64,000 nt of DNA from CAVYXK01 sp963708245 (GTDB lineage: Bacteria > Pseudomonadota > Alphaproteobacteria > Acetobacterales > Acetobacteraceae), in NCBI GenBank assembly GCA_963708245.1, contig OY970201.1:434001-498000 (forward strand). Direction: 5' to 3'. The notes beneath the pieces were generated by a model, which did not search any database, was not told the origin of the DNA, and was given only the letters and a program-made list of their open reading frames with translations. A program made the translations under genes and the position numbers. Below are positions 1 to 8,556 of the stretch, in pieces. Each line of letters starts with the position of its first letter. Position 1 is the first letter of the stretch.

Positions 1-359
1 AGGAGACGATCCGGTTTGCGACGGAGATCAATCCGCATACGATCCAGGTGTCGCTGGCGGCGCCGTATCCGGGGACGTATCTGTACGACCAGGCGGTGCA
101 GAACGGGTGGCTGGATGCGGCGCACGCCGAGCTGGTGGATGAACACGGCATTCAGATTGCGCCGCTGCACTATCCGCATCTGACGCACACGGAAATCTTC
201 GAGAATGTGGAGACGTTCTACAAGCGGTTCTATTTCCGCGCGCCGAAGATCGCTGCGATTGTGGGAGAGATGGTCCGCAGCCCGCAGATGATGAAGCGCC
301 GGCTGCGCGAGGGCGTGGAGTTCTTTCGGTTCCTGCGGGAGCGGCATGAGCCGGCTTAA
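1..359 (+). CDS. hpnJ: HpnJ-like hopanoid radical SAM protein, 3' end
   Basis: The reading frame is open from the window edge (frame of base 3) and gives about 118 C-terminal residues, so the true start lies outside. The tail (EIFENVETFYKRFYFRAPK, then an Arg-rich end FFRFLRERH) matches what I know of the C-terminus of HpnJ, the radical SAM protein of hopanoid biosynthesis clusters, where it is implicated in tailoring the bacteriohopane side chain. The cysteine cluster of the SAM domain is not in the window. The assignment rests on family recall of the tail only; another B12-binding/radical SAM protein of the same group is possible. Confidence 0.75.
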   Translation, partial: ETIRFATEINPHTIQVSLAAPYPGTYLYDQAVQNGWLDAAHAELVDEHGIQIAPLHYPHLTHTEIFENVETFYKRFYFRAPKIAAIVGEMVRSPQMMKRRLREGVEFFRFLRERHEPA

Positions 360-1610
360 GGCTTGCGGGCGGCCGGGGGAGCGAGACGCGGGCGAACGCT
401 TGGGCCTACACGACGATCCCGACGGTTGCCGAGATCGCGTCGCTGTCGGCGTGATCTGACGGCAAGGGGAATTTGTCGCTCATAATGGTTGCATTCACAT
501 CAACGGAAGACCAGCCCGGGGGTAGGAGACATACGGATCGGCCCCCCTGGCTGGCGATCGCCATTTCGTGACTACTTACGGAACGAATGGTAGTTACGAT
601 GCATCCAAACTACCATATGATCGGCTTTTTCCATCGCTTTCCCCAAGAATACTACATTACAGCAACCATCCCATCCATATATTCCATTCGATTGCATAAC
701 GTGCGGCCTTCAAGGCTGCCTTCACACTCCCTTTCCGACAATCTACACGCGTCGTAACTATATGCCGTCTCATCGGCCTTCGAGGCCGCTTTCCCGCATT
801 CGGACCGATCTGGGCAGCCCGGGCGATCCGGCGCCAGCTTGGTCGCTTCTACCCCGACCGATGGCAGTATCGCGCAACGCATGCCTCCCCGATCGGCTCC
901 TTGTAGTATCACCAGCAACCGGTAGGTTGCGGGCTATACTATCACCAGCAACTTACCATCACACCCGCCATGCGATACTCAGCAACCTTCCCGCTTCGTC
1001 TCAGTCTCGCATCCCATACGGCAACCCCGCAGAATAAAGGGCTTTTGCGAGCAATAGGATACAGAAACAACCGACATAAGAGACGGCAGAGACTAACTCC
1101 GTCCGGCTTGGCGCTCCGGCTTTTGTGGCGTGCGATCGCGGCGCCTCAGGCGAGGCTCGGGAACGTGCTGGCAACCAACCCCGATCAGCGCCATCCTGGC
1201 CGGCGCTACCCCGACCGGCTGCGGCGCCTCAGGCGACCTCAGGACCGGGCTGGGGGGAGCCTGCCCGGCATGATCCTGGCCGGAGCTATCCCGACCGATC
1301 GCGGCGCCTCGGGCGAGGCTCGGGACCGTGCTGCGGAGCCTGTCCGGCATCGCGCTGGCCGGCCCTGACCCGACCGGTAGCGTGCCGTGGCGGGCTCGCG
1401 ACGGGGCCGACTGCTCGCATCGCTCCCGCGGCCCCTGGCCGGCTCCGCGGCGGTTCCTGTGGCCGCTAGGGGGCCGTTTCCCTGCTCCGCTCCGGGTGTG
1501 GTTCCGGGTTCGGGTCCGGCTCGGCTTCGGCTTGCCGGGGCTTGCTCCCGGTTGCTCGGACTCGTGGCTCTGGCTCCGGTTGCCGTAATGCGCCTTATGC
1601 GGCACAAACG
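360..1610. other. Gene-free stretch between hpnJ and the first IS end
   Basis: No convincing coding sequence was found. Bases 600-1000 are less GC-rich and contain short repeated words such as TATCACCAGCAAC (twice between 907 and 955). Bases 1100-1590 are extremely GC-rich, with overlapping Arg/Pro/Ala-rich open frames on both strands, typical of noncoding high-GC DNA. The repeat block at 1130-1385 is described separately. Confidence 0.6.
1130..1385. repeat. Degenerate ~80-bp tandem repeat with internal palindromes
   Basis: The word GCGCCTCRGGCGA recurs at about 1141, 1224 and 1304 (steps of 83 and 80), and CTGGCCGG or CTGGCC recurs at 1196, 1276 and 1355 (steps of 80 and 79). Each unit contains a small palindrome (GCCTCGGGCGAGGC type) and the word CCCGACCG. 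This is a tandem array of about three degenerate 80-bp units able to form hairpins. No encoded product is proposed. Confidence 0.6.
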
Positions 1611-1665
1611 TGTAAGCGCCATATAGAGATGTCACCCCTCTGCAAAATAGAGATGTCACCCTCAG
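1611..1665. repeat. Putative left end of ISNCY/IS1202-type element
   Basis: Two direct copies of TAGAGATGTCACCC lie here, just upstream of the transposase. The same arrangement occurs in inverted orientation at 5836-5888 (GTGACATTTCTAC, twice). Aligned from TGTAAGCGCC here and TGTCGGCGCA there, the two ends are imperfect inverted repeats. This is expected for terminal transposase-binding repeats of one element, or of two related elements. Confidence 0.55.
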
Positions 1666-1692
1666 GGGTCTTGGGGTCCCGGGAGCGGTGCC

Positions 1693-3039
1693 ATGGCGGT
1701 GATGTCGATGAGCACGCAGGAGTTCAGCCGGCTGGAAGTTCTGCTTGGCGTCCAGTCCGGGCGGCTGCGCATCGCGGATGCCTGCAGACTGATCGGGATT
1801 TGCCGGCGTCAGGCACTGCGGTTACTGCGCGGTCTGCGCCAGGAGGGCGCCTCCAGCCTGGTCTCGAAGCGCCGCGGTCGGCGCAGCAACCACCGATTGC
1901 CGGACGCGGTCCGGGCCCTGGCTCTGACGATCGTGCGCGAGCGGTATCGCGACTTTGGGCCGACGCTGGCGGCCGAGAAGCTGGCAAAGCTGCACGGCTG
2001 CACGGTCTCGCACGAGACGCTGCGGCAATGGATGATCGCCGACGGGCTGTGGGTCGACCGGCGCCACCGCCTGCCCTGCCCGCATCAACCACGACGCCGG
2101 CGGGAGTGTCTCGGCGAGCTGGTGCAGATTGACGGTTCGGAACACGCCTGGTTCGAGGACCGTGGTGCGGTTTGCACGCTGCTCGCCTTCATCGACGATG
2201 CGACCAGCCGGATCATGGAACTGCGCTTCGCGGCATCGGAATCGGCGTTCGACTACTTTCGCTCGATGCGCCGCTATCTCGAGGCACACGGCAAGCCGGT
2301 CGCATTGTATAGCGACAAGCACAGCATCTTCCGGGTGAACAACAAGGATGCCATCGGCGGCGAGCGGATCACGCAGTTCGGGCGGGCCCTGGCCGAGCTG
2401 AACATCGACATCATCTGTGCCAACATTCCGCAGGCCAAGGGTCGGGTGGAACGTGCATTTGGCACGCTGCAAGACCGGCTGGTGAAGGAGTTGCGGCTCG
2501 CCAACATTGCCGGCATCGAAGCAGCGAACGCCTGGTTGCCGGGATTCATCACCGACTACAACAAGCGCTTTGGTCGAGAGCCATTGAACGGCACGGATCT
2601 CCATCGGCGCCTATCGCCCCGGGATGATCTTGATGAAATCCTGGCCTGGCGAGAGAAGCGGACTGTTACCAACAACCTGACACTGCACTATGATCGCATG
2701 ATGTTGATCCTCGAACCGACGCCGCTGGCACGTAGCTTGGCGCGCAAGACGGTGGAGGTGGTGAACTACCCGGACGGTCGGTTCGCCGTCCGGTCCAACG
2801 GCAGCGACCTGCCGTTCCGGGTGTTCGACAAGATCCGCACGGTCGAACCGGGCACGATCGTGGAGAACAAGCGGTTGACCGAGGTGCTGGCGCACGTGCA
2901 GGCGCAGCAGGGAGCCTATGCGCCCAACCGACGCCGCCACCACCCTGCCCGGCAGCGGCCACCGAACAATCTCGAAGCGCCCGGCTTACCGTCCAAAGGT
3001 CGCCCGTCACGGCGTGACATCACCACGCTGCCGGCCTGA
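1693..3039 (+). CDS. ISNCY (IS1202-group) family transposase
   Basis: The 448-aa protein has an N-terminal helix-turn-helix region (about residues 10-60; ADACRLIGICRRQALRLLR) followed by an rve-type integrase core. Visible catalytic candidates are Asp in QIDGSEHAW, Asp in LYSDKHSIF and Glu in GRVERAFGTLQDRL. Length and layout fit the IS1202/ISNCY group. The ATG at 1693 follows GGGAG. The gene looks intact; the C-terminus is Arg/Pro-rich. It shares architecture with the transposase at 52795-53976 but is clearly a different element, judged by its end sequences. Confidence 0.85.
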   Translation: MAVMSMSTQEFSRLEVLLGVQSGRLRIADACRLIGICRRQALRLLRGLRQEGASSLVSKRRGRRSNHRLPDAVRALALTIVRERYRDFGPTLAAEKLAKLHGCTVSHETLRQWMIADGLWVDRRHRLPCPHQPRRRRECLGELVQIDGSEHAWFEDRGAVCTLLAFIDDATSRIMELRFAASESAFDYFRSMRRYLEAHGKPVALYSDKHSIFRVNNKDAIGGERITQFGRALAELNIDIICANIPQAKGRVERAFGTLQDRLVKELRLANIAGIEAANAWLPGFITDYNKRFGREPLNGTDLHRRLSPRDDLDEILAWREKRTVTNNLTLHYDRMMLILEPTPLARSLARKTVEVVNYPDGRFAVRSNGSDLPFRVFDKIRTVEPGTIVENKRLTEVLAHVQAQQGAYAPNRRRHHPARQRPPNNLEAPGLPSKGRPSRRDITTLPA

Positions 3040-3058
3040 CCGGTCAGCAAGGGCCCCG

Positions 3059-3150
3059 GTGCTCGGAGCCGTCAAGGACGGTCGCCTGCAGCGCCCGCCG
3101 CTTCGCGGTGCCTTCGGCATTCTTGACCGCTCCTCTGCGCGCCTCGGCTG
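3059..3150. repeat. Palindromic repeat R2, copy upstream of IS110
   Basis: The sequence runs GTGCTCGGAGCCGTCAAGGA, a GC-rich middle, then TTCTTGACCGCTCC. A related copy lies at 4515-4595 on the other side of the IS110 transposase. The arms (CCGTCAAG and CTTGACCG) are near-inverse, so each copy can fold on itself, like REP elements. Confidence 0.5.
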
Positions 3151-3240
3151 GTGGCAGTTGTCGGGACATGGCGTAATCGCGAAGGACAGCCGGAACCGAC
3201 CACCGGGTAGCCCTCCGTGACCACAACACGGAGCAACGCC

Positions 3241-4278
3241 ATGGATCAGCAACACTACGTCGGACTCGACGTCTCGCTTGAGACCACCTCGATCTGCGTC
3301 ATCGACAGCAACGGCGCTGTCGTTTGGCGAGGCAAGTGTGCCACGGAACCCGATGCGATTTGCCGGATCGTCCGCGCTCAGGCCCCGGCCCTCGCGCGAT
3401 TCGGTTTGGAGACCGGCCAGCTCTCTAATTGGCTGACCCTCGGATTGCGGCGGCGCGGCTTGCCGGTCGTCTGCCTCGACGCCCGCCACGCAAAGGCGGC
3501 ACTTAGCCTGCAAGTCAACAAGACCGATGCCAACGATGCACTTGGCCTCGCACAGGTCGTGCGAACCGGATGGTTCCGCGAGGTCGCCATCAAGAGCATG
3601 GACGCACAAACCCTGCGCATGTTGCTGATGGCCAGAGCGCAATTGGTTTCGCAGCGTCAGGCCGTGGCCAATAATATACGTGGTCTGCTGAAGACGTTCG
3701 GCCATGTCATTGCCCGTGGCTGCAAAGGCCCTTTCCCGATACGCGTCCGTGACGCGATCGGCGATAACCAGGCATTGTCGGCGATCATCGAACCTTTACT
3801 TGCGGCCTGGCTGGCCATCCGTGATCAGGTCACGATTTTTGACCGTCAGGTGGTGCTGAGAGCCAAGGCCGATGCCGCCGCACGCCGCCTGATGTCGGTG
3901 CCGGGCGTCGGCGTGATCGTTGCCCTCGCATATATGGCAGTGATCGACGATCCCTCTCGCTTCAAACAATCAACGTCAGTCGGGGCCTATCTCGGTCTCA
4001 CGCCGCGACGTTATCAGTCCGGCGAGGTCGACAAGGCCGGTCATATATCGAAGTGTGGTGACGGATTGCTCCGCTCCTACCTGTTCGAGGCAGCGAACGT
4101 CTTGCTTGTTCGCCATCCGAAGCCATCGAAGCTCAGGACGTGGGGACTCGGCCTTGCCGCTCGGATCGGCATGCGTCGCGCCAAGGTGGCGGTTGCCCGC
4201 AAACTGGGCGTGATCATGCACCGCGTCTGGAAAGATGACCGCGATTTCGATTGGGGTGACGCAGTGGCCGCCGCATGA
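3241..4278 (+). CDS. IS110-family transposase
   Basis: This 345-aa transposase has the two IS110 domains. The N-terminal DEDD RuvC-like half shows GLDVSLETT, FGLETG, and KTDANDALGLAQ with its paired Asp residues. The C-terminal Transposase_20 half shows SVPGVGVIVALAYMAVID and the conserved YLGLTPRRYQSGE. The ATG at 3241 (MDQQHYVGLD) fits the family start better than an upstream in-frame codon. Enzymes of this family act with a structured bridge RNA from the element's noncoding end. The element sits between two copies of palindrome R2, consistent with the family's preference for REP-like targets. The ORF appears intact. Confidence 0.9.
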   Translation: MDQQHYVGLDVSLETTSICVIDSNGAVVWRGKCATEPDAICRIVRAQAPALARFGLETGQLSNWLTLGLRRRGLPVVCLDARHAKAALSLQVNKTDANDALGLAQVVRTGWFREVAIKSMDAQTLRMLLMARAQLVSQRQAVANNIRGLLKTFGHVIARGCKGPFPIRVRDAIGDNQALSAIIEPLLAAWLAIRDQVTIFDRQVVLRAKADAAARRLMSVPGVGVIVALAYMAVIDDPSRFKQSTSVGAYLGLTPRRYQSGEVDKAGHISKCGDGLLRSYLFEAANVLLVRHPKPSKLRTWGLGLAARIGMRRAKVAVARKLGVIMHRVWKDDRDFDWGDAVAAA

Positions 4279-4514
4279 GCGCGGCGAGCCCCCGGATTCG
4301 CGAACAGAGATCCGCCTGATCGAGGCGGGAGCATGTCCCAGCCGGGACGAGGCCCGGCAACCCCGCGTCCTTCGTTGCGGCCCTTTCGAGGTGACCGCGT
4401 TCGGGACATAGGGGTGCCGACCTCCCCGACGCCACGTTGCGGCTGACAACAGACCGCGGAAAGAACCATGACCCGGCAGGACAGTAGCCCCCAACCTGAT
4501 CGAGCGTTACGCCG
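4279..4514 (+). other. IS110 downstream noncoding region, possible bridge RNA
   Basis: About 230 bases between the IS110 transposase stop and the second R2 palindrome carry no gene but several complementary GC-rich words (for example CAGCCGGGACGAGGC). In the IS1111 subgroup the bridge RNA is encoded downstream of the transposase; in the IS110 subgroup it is upstream (here 3151-3240 would be short). The downstream site is therefore the likelier location. This is inference only; folding was not computed. Confidence 0.3.
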
Positions 4515-4595
4515 TGCTCGCAGCCGTCAAGACCGCTTCGCGCCGCCTCCGGCGGTGGCCTGCGGCCAGTCTTGACCGTTGCTCCGCGCGGCGCA
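4515..4595. repeat. Palindromic repeat R2, copy downstream of IS110
   Basis: It starts GTGCTCGCAGCCGTCAAGAC and closes with GTCTTGACCGTTGCTCC. The arms CCGTCAAGAC and GTCTTGACCG are almost perfect inverse complements. It is homologous in ends and size to 3059-3150, with a different centre. Confidence 0.5.
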
Positions 4596-4631
4596 GTGTG
4601 ATGATGCAGGCCGGGGCGGAGAAACGGCGCT

Positions 4632-5537
4632 TCAGCCGAACAAAGAAACTATCCGCGACATTCTCTGGTTTGGGCAATCCAGTGCGCAAGCGTGCGGGCG
4701 ACGGACCCGGGGCTGACCGATCAGCTCTCCGAGCGCAGGGTCGCCTCGACGCGCTGGAATCAACCGCTCCCGCTGGGCGGGCCCACACCACCCCGCGAGG
4801 AGGGCGCGGACGCGGATGATGGACAGGTAGGGCTCCATCACCGCCGTCAGCGCCGCTTGTGACATGCCGGCCAGCCGCGCGTATTCGGACTGCATGACTG
4901 CATTGTAGGCGCGCGGCCGCTCCGGATCGGCAACGACGTCCGCGGTGAGTTCGGCAAGGATAATGTGGCTGGTAGCAAGGTCGAGGGCGGCGGGCGCGCG
5001 GACGATACCTAGCCAGTCGATCAATCTTGGACCATTCGCCGTCATGATCACGTTGTCGGGGTGAAGATCGCCATGGCACAGCCCGTCTCCCGGCGACAGG
5101 CGGTCGATCAGGGCGAGGATGCCGGCGGCGATGTGCTCCGGAATCCGGCCGCCGTCGTCGCGCAACGAGCCCGCCATCAAGTCGCGCAGGCGGAGCACCT
5201 CTGGCGGCGGGGGCGTCTTGTGGACGGATAGGGCGAGGGTCGCGAGGATCGAGCCCACCTGTCCGTTCGTCATGGCGCCGCTTCGCGAAAGCTGCTTCAG
5301 GGTCGGTCCGTCGAGGCGCGACAGCACGATGCCGAAGCGCCCGTCCAGCGTCACCTCGCCGAGCACCTCTGGCGCCGGAGCGCCGGCGGCGAAGGCGGCG
5401 CGGGTGATGTGGGCCTCGTACCGGGCGAGCCGTTGCGGTCGGCCGTCCTTGAACAGCTTCACCACCTGACCGGGCGCCCAGGCGTGGACGTCCGAGAACG
5501 CGCCTTCACCGATCTTCTCCCCCAGCGATCCCTGCAC
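4632..5537 (-). CDS. Aminoglycoside phosphotransferase (APH)-fold kinase
   Basis: A 301-aa APH/choline-kinase-fold protein. Visible features are a Gly-rich N-lobe start (GEGAFSDVHAW), an ATP-binding Lys candidate in VVKLFK (about residue 27), the catalytic loop HGDLHPDNV (from about residue 155) and IDW of the metal-binding loop about 20 residues later. The start was set at the GTG at 5537, which follows a strong AGGAGG; the open frame further upstream would translate the repeated IS-end sequence at 5836-5888. The substrate cannot be read from the sequence; such proteins phosphorylate small hydroxylated molecules or act as self-kinases. The last ~20 residues look out of family. It lies between two ISNCY-type ends and may be cargo. 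Confidence 0.75.
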   Translation of the reverse strand: MQGSLGEKIGEGAFSDVHAWAPGQVVKLFKDGRPQRLARYEAHITRAAFAAGAPAPEVLGEVTLDGRFGIVLSRLDGPTLKQLSRSGAMTNGQVGSILATLALSVHKTPPPPEVLRLRDLMAGSLRDDGGRIPEHIAAGILALIDRLSPGDGLCHGDLHPDNVIMTANGPRLIDWLGIVRAPAALDLATSHIILAELTADVVADPERPRAYNAVMQSEYARLAGMSQAALTAVMEPYLSIIRVRALLAGWCGPAQRERLIPARRGDPALGELIGQPRVRRPHACALDCPNQRMSRIVSLFG

Positions 5538-5835
5538 TGCCCTTCCTCCTGCGAAAAAAGTGAATACTGGCGGCGGGCAAAGTAAAACCCCTCCTGTCGC
5601 CGGAAGGTGGCTGAGCGTTGCAATGGTGGCGGGCGACTGGGTCCGGAATCCACCCATTGCCGACCTACAGGCGCGACAACATTTCGTCGATTCCCCACTT
5701 GCCAAGAGGTCCGCGATTAAAGAACGAAGGGCGTCCCGACCATTCGACCACGCCTCCGGCGGGTCGAACAAAGGGCATTGGGTATTCAGGAAGGCATTGA
5801 ATGCGCGGCTCTTTGGGTTGGCCGGCCGCAGCCTG

Positions 5836-5888
5836 GGGGTGACATTTCTACTTTGCGCGCCGAGTGACATTTCTACCTTGCGCCGACA
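5836..5888. repeat. Putative right end of ISNCY/IS1202-type element
   Basis: Two tandem words GTGACATTTCTAC (C/T)TTGCG form an inverted counterpart of the two words at 1624-1665. Reading the complement from TGTCGGCGCA gives the same order of motifs as the left end. No long direct repeat was found outside the two ends, so pairing with 1611 is not proven. Confidence 0.5.
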
Positions 5889-6062
5889 CGACACGCAAGG
5901 GCCGACGGTTGCGTCGAGCCTCATTCATGGCAGCGCGTTATTTCCAATGATTTCAGCACCCCGCGTTATTAGCCTGACGCGTTTCGGGGTCGCTATGGTT
6001 CCCTTCAACCTCCCAGCAAGCGTGCTGCGGGTGGGTTGTTGCTGCAACCCCACGGAGAAACC

Positions 6063-6252
6063 ATGCCCGCACTCCCGAATCACCTTTGCCCGCGCCGGGA
6101 GAAGATCTTCGGCCCGGCCCCCGGCATCCCGCTCGACCGCAACGCCAAGGTGCGGATTAAGGTCTATGTGCAGGGCTACAACGGCCGCCATAAGCAGCCG
6201 CGCAGCATTGGGGACCGATCACCCGCGCCTTTATGGACGTGCTGGATGCCCT
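6063..6252 (+). pseudogene. Fragment of plasmid-type HTH/replication-like protein
   Basis: From ATG 6063 the protein begins MPALPNHLCPRREKIFG and continues with PLDRNAKVRIKVY. After about 6200 the similarity I recognise continues in the next frame (QHWGPITRAFMDVLDALL), consistent with loss of one base. This N-terminal pattern is familiar from helix-turn-helix proteins on alphaproteobacterial plasmids and integrated elements, which normally continue into a long wHTH region. Here it stops after about 60 residues. It is a truncated, frameshifted remnant; the family assignment is from memory and moderate. Confidence 0.45.
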
Positions 6253-6493
6253 GCTATGTGAGCCGGTGGCGTCGCTGTCGCTCATGGGCTGTTCGGCCAG
6301 ATTTCGTCAGCCGCCATCCGACGCTCGACTGTCACGGCCCCACAGGCCCACGAACAGCAGAAGACCGACTGTCCAACCGATGGCGTAACCGGATTCTGAC
6401 GTACCAATGCTCCTGCATTGTGGCTCAACCGGCGTCCGGCTCTTCGGCAATGACGAACATTATCAGCATGTGCGGACGCCGAGCCCCTCCCTA

Positions 6494-7159
6494 TCAATGC
6501 CAAAAGCGGAAGAGAAGAATCACCATCAGCAAAGCGATTAGGCAGATCATCCACAGAAGCTGTCTGATTGAGGCTTCAATTGCAGATAGCTTGCGGATTA
6601 GCGCGAAATTCACCCTAGCGGTGTCCGACAGAACTTCGCGATCATAGTCATTCGGAATTTCTATATCCCAGGCGGGAGGGGGTTTAGGAATGAGACCAAA
6701 CTCGATGTTATCGATAAGCACGACTGGAGTCTTCTCATTATCCCACTTCTGATCACGACCTTCTGGGTCCGGCCCATATTCAAACGGGCCGGGCGAAAAC
6801 AACGGACCTTCCAAAAAGAAAACGACCGCCTGCCGGGGCGTCTTCCGGGGTAGGATGATAGAATGAAACTTTGCCAGTTGATCATCGGGAAGTCGCCAAA
6901 TGAGCCAGATTTCCGAATCGTCCCTCCACCGCCGATAGCTCATCGCGCTGGGAAGCTCCGTGCCGTTAGCGCCGCGTTCCTTGCCAGTGACAAAGAGTGT
7001 CGCCGAAATCGCGTTCTCCTTTCCCTGCTTCGCGGGCGCGACAAATATTTCCCCGGTCTTCAGTTCGAGGCGATGGCCGATCTCCGGGACCACATCGAAC
7101 GCGACGTGAAGCCCTTTTTTGTCCAAAGATGCGCTTGCGCCTACAATATCGAGAATCAT
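6494..7159 (-). CDS. Hypothetical tail-anchored membrane protein
   Basis: The 221-aa protein has no signal peptide. It has a soluble region rich in Trp/Pro (EIWLIWRLPDDQ; FSPGPFEYGPDPEG) and one strong C-terminal membrane segment (IRQLLWMICLIALLMVILLF), so it is probably tail-anchored with the bulk in the cytoplasm. Base composition is less GC-rich than its neighbours, suggesting recent acquisition. I do not recognise the family. No operon partner is obvious: the preceding 330 bases hold no gene, and the next ORF on the other strand starts at 7491. Confidence 0.65.
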   Translation of the reverse strand: MILDIVGASASLDKKGLHVAFDVVPEIGHRLELKTGEIFVAPAKQGKENAISATLFVTGKERGANGTELPSAMSYRRWRDDSEIWLIWRLPDDQLAKFHSIILPRKTPRQAVVFFLEGPLFSPGPFEYGPDPEGRDQKWDNEKTPVVLIDNIEFGLIPKPPPAWDIEIPNDYDREVLSDTARVNFALIRKLSAIEASIRQLLWMICLIALLMVILLFRFWH

Positions 7160-7490
7160 AGAGCCTCTGAGGGTTGGTCACGTTGAGAGGTTGAGCACCG
7201 GCGGCGTTCCGGGCGCGCCCGACTGCTGCTAACCAGCATGCCACATGTTCCGCGACGGCAACTTGCACTCTAGGTGCTGTCATCAGCGACCACAATCATT
7301 TTGTCTCACAATCATTCGTTGTAGGAAGACGGGCGGATACAACCGCAGCCTAGGGCGCAGGAAGCTGGCCATTTAAAAGCTGGCTGCGGGAGCCGGGCGC
7401 GGCACCGATTGAGAAAATAGGGGAGCGGAATGACTCCCGCTCCCCCGTTCGCTAACCTGGAGGTGCCAACCAACCCAGGGAGCGAAGCTT

Positions 7491-7751
7491 ATGACGTACG
7501 AGGAAATGGAAGGTGGGATTGCGGAAGCCATTGGAAAGTCGGACGCATTCGCTGCGCTGTTATTGGCGCTTATTATTGCGCTTGTCCATCAGAGGACGCT
7601 GACGAAGAACGAGATGGTTTCGCTGATCGGAGACGCCGCAAAACTGCTAGAACCGCTGACAAAAGGGGCATCGGACGCAACCCTAGAAAGCGCAGAAACG
7701 GCGCTACGCGGCCTTGCGACTTCTCTGACAAAAGCTGTAACGCGGCATTAG
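7491..7751 (+). CDS. Small hypothetical protein
   Basis: An 86-aa acidic protein that is mostly helical in appearance, with a hydrophobic patch (AFAALLLALIIALVHQ, about residues 19-35) and an Ala/Leu-rich C-terminal half. A GGGAGCG sequence precedes the ATG at a suitable distance. Codon use is natural and no competing frame is convincing. The family is not recognised. It could be a small membrane-associated protein. Confidence 0.5.
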   Translation: MTYEEMEGGIAEAIGKSDAFAALLLALIIALVHQRTLTKNEMVSLIGDAAKLLEPLTKGASDATLESAETALRGLATSLTKAVTRH

Positions 7752-8081
7752 CTAACGCTTCGGTCTGCCTTTCGATGGCTTGTGCGCGCGGACTGATTTG
7801 CATCATGATGACAGCCGCTCCCATTCCGTGTATGTTGCCAACGCGGTCGGGCCACGGCCGAATTGTCTGGCGCAAGCGGGGCTGCAACCCCGCCCGCCGA
7901 GCTTCAATGGCTGGGCACGCTGCCAGTAGCCGCACCAAGCTACACTAGGCCGACGGGCGATCGCCAGCGCCGTGACGCCTCGCATCTGCCAGCATCCCGC
8001 AAGGTAGCGCCATCACTACGGGCATGCCGTAGCGCCGCTCGACGAGACGAAGCAAGCTCGGCCAGAAGCGAGCATCGAGAC

Positions 8082-8342
8082 ATGGCGCGCGATGTGATCC
8101 TGCTCAGCGAGGTCGCTGAGCGGGCGGAGATGATCGAAGTTCTGTGCGGGCGTTGCGACCGGCGTGGGCGGCTCTCGGTCGCCCGGCTGCTGTCGGACCG
8201 TGGGCCGAATGCAGCGATGGGAGCGGTGCTGCGGGCGCAGGTGGGCGACTGCCCGAAGCGCGAGGCGGTGCAGATTCAGAACCGCTGCAATCCTTATTGC
8301 CCGGACTTGGTTCGGCTGTTCTTCCGGCCGGAAGCGGGCTGA
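8082..8342 (+). CDS. Hypothetical zinc-ribbon-like protein
   Basis: The 86-aa protein has one CxxC pair (LCGRCDRRG, about residue 21) and two further Cys (GDCPKR and NRCNPYCPDL), compatible with a small metal-binding fold. The region GRLSVARLLSDRGPNAAMG is a pattern I associate with small hypothetical proteins on alphaproteobacterial phages and mobile islands. The start at 8082 (MARDVILLSEV) was chosen because the upstream extension is Arg/Ser-rich and unlike a protein. It converges on the minus-strand gene chain 8359-10574. Confidence 0.6.
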   Translation: MARDVILLSEVAERAEMIEVLCGRCDRRGRLSVARLLSDRGPNAAMGAVLRAQVGDCPKREAVQIQNRCNPYCPDLVRLFFRPEAG

Positions 8343-8358
8343 GCCGGCGCGGCTTGGT

Positions 8359-8544
8359 TCACGCTACGCACAAGGTCCTGCCAGAGCCGATCCGCAGCCT
8401 CGCGGGCTTGCTCAGGTCATGCGGCGGCAAGGGCTTGCTGTGATCGGCGATGCGCTGCGTGAGCACGGGCGTGGCCTTGGCCTTCTTGTGGCGGCTTCGC
8501 TTCGGCGGTGTCGCGATGACGATGTTGGGGTGCTTGGTCAGCAT
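8359..8544 (-). CDS. Small basic hypothetical protein
   Basis: A 61-aa Lys/Arg/Pro-rich protein starting MLTKHPNIVIATPPKRSR. It begins 12 bases after the stop of the preceding membrane-protein frame and could be the last member of the minus-strand chain. Its first words (MLTKHP) also occur inside the 69-aa protein at 9167-9376, and the DNA there is nearly identical for about 20 bases, suggesting a duplicated segment. The function is unknown. Confidence 0.35.
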   Translation of the reverse strand: MLTKHPNIVIATPPKRSRHKKAKATPVLTQRIADHSKPLPPHDLSKPARLRIGSGRTLCVA

Positions 8545-8556
8545 GGGATGGTCGAA

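Noticed and set aside
1822..2604. 260-codon minus-strand frame
   Set aside because: Antisense to an intact transposase with clear DDE motifs.
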